Positions 1 to 6,327 are shown, counted from the stretch's first letter. The stretch is 11,646 nt of DNA from Mageeibacillus sp. UBA1193 (GCA_002310155.1 DBYF01000091.1:1-11646); one strand, 5' to 3'. The notes: generated by a model not told the origin, from the letters alone. A program made the numbers and translations.

Positions 1-450
1 AACCTCCGCTGGGGTAATCCGGATGCGACCGACGAAGAGATGATCCAGGCATGTAAGATCGCGCAGGCTGACTCGTTTATCAGTGCTTTTCCGGATGGAT
101 ATGACACATATATCGAGCAGGGCGGATCGAACGTTTCCGGTGGACAGAAGCAGAGACTCTGTATCGCCAGAGCACTCCTGAAGAAGCCGAAGATCCTGAT
201 CCTCGACGACTCCACAAGTGCTGTCGATACCGCGACGGACGCACAGATCCAGAAGGGCTTTGCCGAGTATATCCCAGGAACCACGAAGCTCATTATCGCA
301 CAACGTATTTCCTCGGTTGAGAATGCTGACCGTATCATCGTTATCGACAACGGTAAGATCAATGCCGTAGGAACTCACGAAGAACTCCTTGCAGGAAATG
401 AGATCTACAAGGAAGTATATGAATCCCAGAAGAAGGGAGGTGATCAGTAA
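1..450 (+). CDS. ABC exporter subunit with degenerate nucleotide-binding site, C-terminal 149 residues (5' truncated by window edge)
   Basis: The reading frame is open from base 1, so the gene begins upstream; only the second half of the nucleotide-binding domain is visible. Numbering the visible residues, the ABC signature VSGGQ is at 45-49, Walker B (ILILDD) ends at 69-70 and the H-loop reads IIAQR with Gln at 101. The residue after the Walker B aspartate is Asp rather than the catalytic Glu, and the switch histidine is Gln. This pair of changes is what is known for the non-hydrolysing subunit of heterodimeric exporters of the TM287/288, BmrCD and LmrCD type. The stop codon overlaps by one base the start of the next ABC gene, which has the complementary catalytic set, so the two very probably form one inner-membrane multidrug or lipid exporter. 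The substrate cannot be inferred. The D-loop (SAVD) is intact. Confidence 0.93.
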   Translation, partial: NLRWGNPDATDEEMIQACKIAQADSFISAFPDGYDTYIEQGGSNVSGGQKQRLCIARALLKKPKILILDDSTSAVDTATDAQIQKGFAEYIPGTTKLIIAQRISSVENADRIIVIDNGKINAVGTHEELLAGNEIYKEVYESQKKGGDQ

Positions 451-2429
451 TGCCGCCGCCGAGAGGAGCACGTCCGATGAACCGGGAGGACTTAAAGAAA
501 AACCCGATCTCCAAAGGTCTTATCAAGAGACTTATGTCGTATGTTGCAGGTAGATACAGAGCATTACTGGGCATCGTATTCCTGTGCATCATCGTGGCAT
601 CTGTCACATCCGTTCTGGGTAACATGTTTATCAAGAACCTGATCGACGATTATATCGTTCCGATCCTGAAAACGAAAACAGAGACCGGTGTTGCTGATTT
701 CTCCGGCCTTCTGAACTGGATCCGCATGGTTGCGATCCTGTTCGGATTCGGTGTACTGGCCAACCTCATTCAGGGACAGGTCATGCTCGTCATCTCCAAC
801 AACGTTCTCAGAAACATCCGTGGCGATATGTTCTCACACATGCAGAAGCTGCCAATCTCTTACTTCGATACGCACTCGCATGGTGATGTCATGAGCCATT
901 ACACCAACGACGTTGACACACTGCGTCAGATGATCTCCCAGAGCTTCCCGCAGATGATGTCCTCGGCGATCACGATCGTCGCGACACTTGCCGGTATGCT
1001 CTATACATCCTGGCAGCTGACCATCGTCGTACTGATGGGTACATTTACCATGATCTTCCTCATGGGTAAGATCGGCGGTAAGAGTGCCAAGTACTTCATC
1101 AAGCAGCAGGCATCCCTCGGTGACGTCAACGGTTACATCGAAGAGATGGTAAACGGACAGAAAGTCGTCAAGGTATTCACATACGAAGACCGTGCGAAGA
1201 ACGTCTTTGACCAGAAGAACGAAGAGCTCTGCCAGAATGCGACATCCGCGAACATCTTCGCGAACATCCTGATGCCGATCATGGGTAACATCGGAAACGT
1301 CCTGTACGTACTCGTTGCCTTTATCGGCGGCTTCCTCGCGATTAAGTGCGGCCTCAGCAATGTCATCACTATCGGTGTTATCGGATCGTTCCTGCAGCTG
1401 ACAAAGTCCTTCATCATGCCGGTATCCCAGGTATCCCAGCAGATGAACGCGATCATCATGGCGATGGCCGGTGCAGACCGTATCTTCAAGCTCATGGATG
1501 AAAAACCGGAAGAAGACGACGGTTACGTTACCCTCGTTCACTGCAAGAAGGAAGGCGACAAGCTGATCGAAGTTACTGAAGATGAGGAGCTTGCTTTCAA
1601 ACGTGCTCACGGCGGAAAGGATTCCTTCGGCGATACTTCCTACGTATGGGCATGGAAGCATCCGCATCAGGACGGCACACTGACCTATGCGGAAGTTAAG
1701 GGTGATGTAAGACTCTTCGATGTCGACTTCAGTTACGACGGAAAGAAGCAGGTCCTCTACGATATCTCGCTCTACGCAAAGCCGGGTCAGAAGATCGCTT
1801 TTGTAGGTGCGACCGGTGCCGGTAAGACCACGATCACGAACCTGATCAACCGCTTCTACGATATTGCCGATGGTAAGATCCGTTATGACGACATCAACAT
1901 CAATAAGATCAAGAAGGCGGACCTCCGCCACTCGCTCGGTATCGTTCTTCAGGACACGAACCTCTTTACCGGTTCGGTCATGGAAAACATCCGTTACGGT
2001 AACCTGAAGGCGACCGATGAGGAGTGCATCGAGGCGGCGAAACTTGCTAATGCGCATGACTTCATCAGCAAGCTCCCGCAGGGTTATAACACAGTTCTTA
2101 CCGCCAATGGCGCGGAGCTCTCGCAGGGCCAGCGTCAGCTGATCGCGATTGCGCGCGCCGCGGTTGCGGACCCGCCGGTCATGATCCTCGACGAGGCGAC
2201 CTCCTCGATCGATACACGTACAGAGGCGATCGTGCAGCGTGGTATGGATGCCCTGATGGAGAACCGTACAGTATTTGTCATCGCACACCGTCTGTCCACA
2301 GTACAGAACAGTAAGGCGATCATGGTGCTCGAAAACGGTCACATCATCGAGCGTGGTGACCACCAGTCGCTCATCGCCGACAAGGGCAAGTATTACCAGC
2401 TCTACACGGGTGCTTTTGAACTCGAGTAA
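450..2429 (+). CDS. ABC exporter subunit, catalytically complete half of heterodimer (membrane domain plus ATPase, 659 aa)
   Basis: Half-transporter with an N-terminal six-helix export domain (about residues 30-345) fused to an ATP-binding domain (about 420-650). Walker A GATGAGKTT is at 453-461 (Lys459), a variant signature LSQGQ at 557-561, Walker B with catalytic Glu at ILDE 579-582, and the switch His613 in IAHR. The LSQGQ variant with intact Glu and His is typical of the active subunit of heterodimeric exporters; here its variant signature would complete the upstream partner's degenerate site. Between the two domains sits an extra, charged segment of about 60 residues (roughly 358-417) containing WAWKHPH, which I recall from related clostridial exporters. 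The start ATG overlaps the preceding stop by one base and is preceded by GGAGG nine bases upstream. A second Met at residue 10 is a possible alternative start. The gene ends 5 bases before a terminator stem, closing the operon. Confidence 0.95.
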   Translation: MPPPRGARPMNREDLKKNPISKGLIKRLMSYVAGRYRALLGIVFLCIIVASVTSVLGNMFIKNLIDDYIVPILKTKTETGVADFSGLLNWIRMVAILFGFGVLANLIQGQVMLVISNNVLRNIRGDMFSHMQKLPISYFDTHSHGDVMSHYTNDVDTLRQMISQSFPQMMSSAITIVATLAGMLYTSWQLTIVVLMGTFTMIFLMGKIGGKSAKYFIKQQASLGDVNGYIEEMVNGQKVVKVFTYEDRAKNVFDQKNEELCQNATSANIFANILMPIMGNIGNVLYVLVAFIGGFLAIKCGLSNVITIGVIGSFLQLTKSFIMPVSQVSQQMNAIIMAMAGADRIFKLMDEKPEEDDGYVTLVHCKKEGDKLIEVTEDEELAFKRAHGGKDSFGDTSYVWAWKHPHQDGTLTYAEVKGDVRLFDVDFSYDGKKQVLYDISLYAKPGQKIAFVGATGAGKTTITNLINRFYDIADGKIRYDDININKIKKADLRHSLGIVLQDTNLFTGSVMENIRYGNLKATDEECIEAAKLANAHDFISKLPQGYNTVLTANGAELSQGQRQLIAIARAAVADPPVMILDEATSSIDTRTEAIVQRGMDALMENRTVFVIAHRLSTVQNSKAIMVLENGHIIERGDHQSLIADKGKYYQLYTGAFELE

Positions 2430-2433
2430 TATG

Positions 2434-2481
2434 TGAGGTCAGCGGGCTGAAAACCAGGGTCCGCTGACCTCATGAATTTTT
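2434..2481 (+). terminator. Intrinsic terminator after the ABC exporter operon
   Basis: A perfect 12-bp stem (TGAGGTCAGCGG at 2434-2445 with CCGCTGACCTCA at 2461-2472) encloses a 15-base loop, and a run of five T lies at 2477-2481. It begins 5 bases after the stop codon of the exporter gene. The T run starts four bases past the stem, slightly further than ideal. Confidence 0.85.
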
Positions 2482-2484
2482 GTC

Positions 2485-2512
2485 TTGATATTCTCAAACG
2501 GCATGATAGAAT
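2485..2512 (+). promoter_or_regulatory. Sigma-70-type promoter for the cysteine-rich gene
   Basis: TTGATA (2485-2490) and TAGAAT (2507-2512) are separated by 16 bases and sit directly after the upstream terminator. Transcription would start near 2519, giving a leader of about 56 bases to the ATG at 2575. The close match to consensus and the position support it; no start-site data are available. Confidence 0.55.
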
Positions 2513-2574
2513 AGTTTTGTGCCGGATTGGAAACCCTGCACGAAACGGAAAAACAAGGGGTTGTTTTTAGAGGT

Positions 2575-3093
2575 ATGCCGACTATTATACGAGATAAAAA
2601 AGCAGAAAACCGCGGTCGAAAGGTAAAAGATATCAAGGATGAACGTTTTGGTCATCTGGTTGCGATCGAAGAGACACCGGAGCGCTTTAATGGCAAGGTG
2701 ATCTGGCTGTGCCGCTGCGACTGTGGAAATCTGATCAAGATCACATCCCACCGTCTTCTCCATACGGAGATCAGCAATTGCTTTGACGAGAACTGCCCGT
2801 ACCGTGACACGACCCGTAAAGTGCTGAAAGAAGAGGATTTCTCCGGCGAGACACGTCGCTGCTCTTCTGCCATGGAAGATATTACCGGACAGGTGTTCGG
2901 AGAGCTTACTGCCATCAAGATGACAGGTATCAAGAGCGGCAAGAACCTGCAATGGTTCTGCAAGTGCAGCTGCGGCCGTGAGATCAAGGCTTTTGAGCGT
3001 GACCTTCTGAGAGGTATCAAAACCGATTGCGGTTCCATGCGTCATCGCCCGGGAATGCCCCGAATCACGCAGAAAAGCATGAAAAAGGCCTGA
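2575..3093 (+). CDS. Small cysteine-rich protein with two copies of a CxCxCG (putative zinc-binding) module, 172 aa
   Basis: Function is not recognised. The protein contains two similar modules: residues 23-74 (FGHLVAIEE ... WLCRCDCGN ... NCFDENC) and 104-152 (FGELTAIKM ... WFCKCSCGRE ... DCGS). Each has an FGxLxAI strand, a hydrophobic-W/F-CxCxCG knuckle (Cys46/48/50 and Cys129/131/133) and a distal Cys (Cys69/74 and Cys152). The pattern resembles a short domain often seen in phage and Firmicute proteins (FGrLtvi ... W.C.CdCGn ... CGC), where it is thought to bind metal and possibly nucleic acid. That resemblance is from memory. The sequence is basic with no membrane segment, so a cytoplasmic nucleic-acid-binding role is a guess. 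The start is uncertain: a TTG at 2527 stays in frame but lies only about 8 bases from the predicted transcription start, so I prefer ATG 2575, even though AAGGGG is 14 bases upstream and AGAGG only one base away. No convincing terminator follows, so read-through into glmM is possible. Confidence 0.72.
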   Translation: MPTIIRDKKAENRGRKVKDIKDERFGHLVAIEETPERFNGKVIWLCRCDCGNLIKITSHRLLHTEISNCFDENCPYRDTTRKVLKEEDFSGETRRCSSAMEDITGQVFGELTAIKMTGIKSGKNLQWFCKCSCGREIKAFERDLLRGIKTDCGSMRHRPGMPRITQKSMKKA

Positions 3094-3165
3094 TCCTTTA
3101 CCGGCATCTGTCGGGGGCCTGTGAAAAATCGTCAAAATCCCATATAAAAACATTTCGGAAAAGTA

Positions 3166-3194
3166 TTTTCAAGAAAACACAAGAAGTGTAAAAT
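3166..3194 (+). promoter_or_regulatory. Promoter upstream of glmM
   Basis: TTTTCA (3166-3171) and TAAAAT (3189-3194) are 17 bases apart, placing the transcript start near 3201 and leaving a leader of about 27 bases before the glmM start. An inverted repeat, TTTGTA (3194-3199) and TACAAA (3206-3211), lies across the predicted start point and could be an operator or a small leader hairpin. Confidence 0.5.
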
Positions 3195-3227
3195 TTGTAC
3201 AGTAATACAAACTGGAGGACTTTTTCT

Positions 3228-4604
3228 ATGGGTAAGTATTTCGGAACAGACGGTTTCCGTGGTAAGGCTGGTGTAGTTCTTACAGCAGAGCACGCCTTTA
3301 AGACCGGTCGCTTCCTTGGCTGGTATTATTCACAGAAGCATCTCGAGTCCGGTAATTCGGATTGTGCAAAGATCGTAATCGGCAAGGATACACGCCGTTC
3401 TTCTTATATGTATGAGAACGCATTGGCAGCAGGCATCGTGTCTTCGGGCGCAGATGCTTATTTATTGCACGTAACTACTACTCCTTGTGTCAGCTACATC
3501 ACAAGAACAGAAGAGTTTGACTGCGGCGCAATGATCTCCGCAAGCCATAACCCGTACTACGATAACGGTATCAAGCTGATGAACTTCGAAGGTGAGAAGA
3601 TGGACGACGATCTGCAGGATCAGATCGAGAAGTACATCGATGGTGAGCTCGAAGAGCTTCCTTACGCTTCTGAAGACAAGATCGGCAAGACGATCGACTA
3701 TTATTCCGGCAGAAACCGCTACATCGGTTATCTTGTAAGCCTGGCAAGCCAGTCCTTCGAGAAGCACAAAGTCGGTCTGGACTGCGCGAACGGCAGCTCC
3801 TGGATGATCGGACGCGCGGTTTTCGATGCTCTCGGCGCAAAGACATTCGTAATCAACAACGCACCGGACGGTGTAAACATCAACACAGGCTGCGGCTCCA
3901 CACACATCGAGGGCCTGCAGAAGTATGTTGTAGACAATAAGCTCGATGTCGGATTCGCATTCGATGGTGACGCTGACCGCTGCCTCGCAGTTGACGAGAA
4001 CGGTGAGGTCGTTAACGGCGATAAGATCATGTACATCTGTTCTAAGTACATGAAGGAGAAGGGCGAACTCGACAACAACACAGTTGTTACAACAATTATG
4101 AGTAACTTCGGTCTTTACAAGGCTCTCGACGAGGCAGGTATTGCTTACGAGAAGACAGCTGTTGGAGACCGTTATGTTTATGAGAACATGAAGGAGAACG
4201 GTCACATGATCGGCGGCGAGCAGTCCGGTCACGTTATCTTCAGAAAGCACGCGCACACCGGTGACGGTGTCCTCACAGCAGTTATGCTGATGGGTGTTCT
4301 CATCGATACAAATCTCCCGCTTTCCCTCCTCGCTAAGGGCTGCGAAATGTACCCGCAGGTACTCAAGAACGTAGTCGTTGACGATAAGGACGGCACACTT
4401 GCTGATCCGGCAGTTCAGGCTCAGGTTGAAGCCTGCACTAAGGAACTCGGTGATGACGGTCGTGTTCTTCTCAGAAAGAGCGGCACGGAGCCGGTTCTCC
4501 GTGTTATGTCCGAGGCTGGTACTCTTGAAGAGTGCGAGAAGCAGGTTGACGCTATCATTGCCGCAATGGAAAAGAGCGGCCATCTGGTGGAGGTAAAGAA
4601 ATAA
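3228..4604 (+). CDS. glmM: Phosphoglucosamine mutase GlmM
   Basis: Interconverts glucosamine-6-phosphate and glucosamine-1-phosphate in the cytoplasm, the step feeding UDP-GlcNAc and hence peptidoglycan. All four loops of the alpha-D-phosphohexomutase superfamily are present in order: N-terminal YFGTDGFRG (4-12), the phosphoserine loop ISASHNP (catalytic Ser106), the metal-binding loop DGDADR (246-251), the sugar-recognition loop GGEQSGH (329-335) and the phosphate-binding loop RKSGTEPVLRVMSE (416-429). GGEQSGH and the N-terminal motif favour GlmM over phosphomannomutase or phosphoglucomutase. At 458 residues it is about ten longer than the usual 445-450. I use ATG 3228, with GGAGGA eight bases upstream; the longer frame beginning at TTG 3195 lies in the promoter region and adds residues with no family counterpart. 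The stop overlaps the next start by one base. A glmS gene is not in the window. Confidence 0.95.
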   Translation: MGKYFGTDGFRGKAGVVLTAEHAFKTGRFLGWYYSQKHLESGNSDCAKIVIGKDTRRSSYMYENALAAGIVSSGADAYLLHVTTTPCVSYITRTEEFDCGAMISASHNPYYDNGIKLMNFEGEKMDDDLQDQIEKYIDGELEELPYASEDKIGKTIDYYSGRNRYIGYLVSLASQSFEKHKVGLDCANGSSWMIGRAVFDALGAKTFVINNAPDGVNINTGCGSTHIEGLQKYVVDNKLDVGFAFDGDADRCLAVDENGEVVNGDKIMYICSKYMKEKGELDNNTVVTTIMSNFGLYKALDEAGIAYEKTAVGDRYVYENMKENGHMIGGEQSGHVIFRKHAHTGDGVLTAVMLMGVLIDTNLPLSLLAKGCEMYPQVLKNVVVDDKDGTLADPAVQAQVEACTKELGDDGRVLLRKSGTEPVLRVMSEAGTLEECEKQVDAIIAAMEKSGHLVEVKK

Positions 4605-5272
4605 TGTATACGATTAATGACCTTTATGATCTGACACAGACATATCCTCAGGTAAAGGATTACCTTTCCAAGTTCACATATCCCTGGGAGGCTCTCTCCG
4701 GTATCACAGATCTGATCCTTGAGATCGGTAAGACTCTTCCGGAAGACGAGTTCGATCATCCGTCTGAGGACGTATGGATCGCTAAGGATGCTAAGGTATT
4801 CGCTACAGCATACATCGGTGGACCGTGCATCATCGGTCACAAGACAGAAGTCCGTCAGTGCGCTTTCGTACGCGGATCCGCTCTCGTTGGTGAGGGATGT
4901 GTAGTTGGTAACTCCACAGAGCTGAAGAACGTTATCCTGTTCAACAGCGTACAGGTTCCGCATTACAACTACGTCGGCGACTCTATCCTCGGATATAAGT
5001 CCCACATGGGTGCAGGATCGATCACCAGTAACGTCAAGAGCGATAAGCTTCCGGTCGTTATCAAGAACGGCGATGAGCATATCGAGACCGGCAGAAAAAA
5101 GGTCGGCGCGATGCTGGGCGACTACGTAGAGGTCGGCTGTAACAGTGTTCTAAACCCGGGAACCGTGATCGGAAGAAACAGTAACGTCTATCCGACGTCC
5201 TGCGTCCGCGGTGTGATTCCGGAGAACAGCATTTATAAAGATCAGGGCAACATCGTGATCAAGAGAAAGTAA
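4604..5272 (+). CDS. Stand-alone left-handed beta-helix protein resembling the acetyltransferase half of GlmU (222 aa)
   Basis: Residues 55-215 are hexapeptide-repeat sequence typical of a left-handed beta-helix acyltransferase. The segment PHYNYVGDSILG (His120) followed by GAGSITSN (136-143) parallels the H-x-x-Y-x-G-D and GAGTITCN regions of GlmU, where that His is the catalytic base for acetylating glucosamine-1-phosphate. The N-terminal 50 residues are not the GlmU uridylyltransferase; no GxGTRM-type nucleotide-binding motif is present. The ATG overlaps the glmM stop by one base, with GGAGG ten bases upstream inside glmM, so translation is probably coupled. Since GlmM makes glucosamine-1-phosphate, the likely reaction is acetyl-CoA plus glucosamine-1-phosphate to GlcNAc-1-phosphate. 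Related proteins are often annotated as UDP-GlcNAc pyrophosphorylase, but pyrophosphorylase activity is not supported by what I see. A structural or regulatory partner of another nucleotidyltransferase is an alternative. Confidence 0.85.
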   Translation: MYTINDLYDLTQTYPQVKDYLSKFTYPWEALSGITDLILEIGKTLPEDEFDHPSEDVWIAKDAKVFATAYIGGPCIIGHKTEVRQCAFVRGSALVGEGCVVGNSTELKNVILFNSVQVPHYNYVGDSILGYKSHMGAGSITSNVKSDKLPVVIKNGDEHIETGRKKVGAMLGDYVEVGCNSVLNPGTVIGRNSNVYPTSCVRGVIPENSIYKDQGNIVIKRK

Positions 5273-5278
5273 TTAAGA

Positions 5279-5309
5279 GCCGCGCGTGTTCTTCATGCGC
5301 GGCTTTTTT
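5279..5309 (+). terminator. Intrinsic terminator between the glmM operon and nagB
   Basis: GCCGCGCGTG (5279-5288) pairs with CATGCGCGGC (5294-5303) to give a 10-bp GC-rich stem with one G-U pair and a 5-base loop, followed immediately by six T. It starts 6 bases after the preceding stop codon. Only about 26 bases separate it from the nagB ribosome binding site, leaving little room for a nagB promoter. Confidence 0.92.
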
Positions 5310-5349
5310 ATCACTGCGCAAAAAGACTTAGGTACAAGGAGGTACATTT

Positions 5350-6084
5350 ATGAAAGTTATTATCGCAGAGAATTATCAGGAAGCCAGCAAGAAGGCGGCA
5401 GACATCATGGAAAAGATCATCCGTGAGAAGCCGACATGCACGATCGGTCTGGCAACAGGATCCAGCCCGGTAGGCATGTATCAGGAACTGTCCCGTCGTT
5501 GTAAGGAAGAGGGTCTCGACTTTTCTCAGATCCACTCTGTAAACCTCGACGAGTATGTAGGTCTTGAGCCGACGCACAACCAGAGCTATCGTTATTTCAT
5601 GGACAGCAACCTATTTGACCACATCAACATCGATAAGGCAAACACATATGTTGCTAAGGGAATCGGCGATGTAGACGAGAACCTTAAGGAATTCAACGAA
5701 GTACTGGATAAGGCAGATATCGAGATCCAGGTTCTCGGTGTTGGTCCTGACGGTCACCTCGGTTTCAATGAGCCGGGTCCGGTTCTCTTCGATGGTGCTC
5801 ATAAAGAGATCCTTGACGAAACAACTATCGACGCTAACGCACGTTTCTTCGCTTCCCGTGATGAAGTTCCGCGTTACGCAGTAACCATGGGCATGGGCAA
5901 CATCATGCGTGCTAAAGCACTCCTGATGATCATCAACGGCAACAAGGTAGACGCTGCTACCAAGCTCCTGATGAACGACACGATCGATCCGATGTGCCCG
6001 GCTACATTCATGAGACTGCATAGAGATGCTACTGTAGTACTTGAGAAGAAGCTCGCTCTGGAGATCGGTTACATCAAAGAGTAA
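5350..6084 (+). CDS. nagB: Glucosamine-6-phosphate deaminase NagB
   Basis: Converts glucosamine-6-phosphate to fructose-6-phosphate and ammonia, linking amino-sugar breakdown to glycolysis. Family motifs appear in order: the phosphate-binding loop GLATGSSP (33-40), NLDEYVGL with catalytic Asp67 (E. coli Asp72), and VGPDGHLGFNEPG with Asp134, His136 and Glu141 (E. coli Asp141, His143, Glu148; a constant offset of 7). At 244 residues it matches the shorter, non-allosteric Bacillus-type enzymes rather than the 266-residue allosteric E. coli enzyme. ATG 5350 has AAGGAGG seven bases upstream. I find no consensus promoter in the short gap after the upstream terminator, so expression may depend on read-through from glmM or on a weak promoter overlapping the terminator. 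The last codons and stop are complementary to two repeats downstream, described separately. NagB and GlmM compete for the same substrate. Confidence 0.96.
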   Translation: MKVIIAENYQEASKKAADIMEKIIREKPTCTIGLATGSSPVGMYQELSRRCKEEGLDFSQIHSVNLDEYVGLEPTHNQSYRYFMDSNLFDHINIDKANTYVAKGIGDVDENLKEFNEVLDKADIEIQVLGVGPDGHLGFNEPGPVLFDGAHKEILDETTIDANARFFASRDEVPRYAVTMGMGNIMRAKALLMIINGNKVDAATKLLMNDTIDPMCPATFMRLHRDATVVLEKKLALEIGYIKE

Positions 6085-6231
6085 TCGCTAATAGACCGCA
6101 AAATAAATACCTTCTCGCACTGTCCTCGGGCTATGCCCTGCGGAGGCGCGGAAGGTATTTTTTTGCGCTCCAATAAAAGGCGATTGCCCTTTGATGGGCA
6201 CACGATCGCGTGGGGCGATTACTCTTTGATG
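6072..6231. repeat. Nested quasi-palindrome: nagB 3' end inverted across its own terminator
   Basis: CATCAAAGAGTAATCGC (6072-6088, the final Ile-Lys-Glu codons, the stop and four further bases) is the exact reverse complement of 6215-6231, and of 6180-6196 with two differences (one would be a G-U pair in RNA). The terminator stem 6097-6167 lies between the arms. Together they form an extended imperfect hairpin of about 125 bases, or 160 using the exact copy. Confidence 0.85.
6097..6167 (+). terminator. Branched terminator after nagB, symmetrical enough to act in both directions
   Basis: AAATACCTTC (6105-6114) pairs perfectly with GAAGGTATTT (6151-6160). The stem continues inward through CGC (6116-6118) with GCG (6148-6150), CCTC (6124-6127) with GAGG (6143-6146), and GGGC (6128-6131) with GCCC (6135-6138). 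Seven T occupy 6158-6164. On the 5' side the A-rich sequence CGCAAAATAA mirrors the T run, so the outer stem extends to about 6097-6167 with a one-base bulge. It lies 12 bases after the nagB stop. Confidence 0.85.
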
Positions 6232-6240
6232 GGCACGCGA
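6179..6240. repeat. Two 27-bp direct repeats with a 35-bp period
   Basis: 6179-6205 and 6214-6240 match at 24 of 27 positions, both containing CTTTGATGGGCAC. The first copy can fold as TGCCC (6185-6189) with GGGCA (6196-6200) around a TTTGAT loop; substitutions in the second copy weaken that stem. The 17 bases complementary to the nagB end lie inside each repeat, and the remaining ten bases do not match nagB. I see no coding potential in 6168-6288. Confidence 0.8.
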
Positions 6241-6265
6241 CCTGGGAAAAGATTCGAGTGGTTTA

Positions 6266-6294
6266 TTCCGTGTGGGCTATCTGTGCGGTAGAAT
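6266..6294 (+). promoter_or_regulatory. Possible weak promoter for the ACT-domain gene
   Basis: TAGAAT at 6289-6294 is a good -10 element. The best -35 at 17 bases spacing is TTCCGT (6266-6271), which is poor. If used, transcription would begin near 6301, giving a leader of about 27 bases to ATG 6328. That also argues against the GTG at 6295 as a start. Confidence 0.35.
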
Positions 6295-6327
6295 GTGTGT
6301 AAGTTATTCTATTGCGGAAGTGATGTT

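Noticed and set aside
834..2363. 509-residue open frame on the minus strand opposite the ABC exporter
   Set aside because: It is the complement of a well-supported gene with strong motifs. It has no ribosome binding site and its sequence is a low-quality Asp/Val/Arg-rich composition typical of a shadow frame in a codon-biased gene.
2527..2574. TTG start for the cysteine-rich gene
   Set aside because: It lies about 8 bases after the predicted transcription start, has no ribosome binding site and adds residues before the conserved modules. ATG 2575 is preferred, though not certain.
3087..3120. Terminator after the cysteine-rich gene (AGGCC with GGCCT)
   Set aside because: The stem is only five bases with a loop of over 20, and A rather than T follows on the plus strand.
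3195..3227. Longer glmM starting at TTG 3195
   Set aside because: The extension overlaps the -10 region and the ribosome binding site GGAGGA, and ATG 3228 matches the family N-terminus.
3094..3227. Riboswitch or glmS-type ribozyme upstream of the amino-sugar genes
   Set aside because: The predicted leader before glmM is about 27 bases, too short, and I see no conserved ribozyme core in the gap.
3462..4583. 373-residue open frame on the minus strand opposite glmM
   Set aside because: Antisense shadow of glmM: no recognisable domain and no ribosome binding site, while the plus strand carries all GlmM motifs.
6179..6240. CRISPR array
   Set aside because: Only two imperfect repeats with an 8-base gap, no spacers of normal size and no cas genes.
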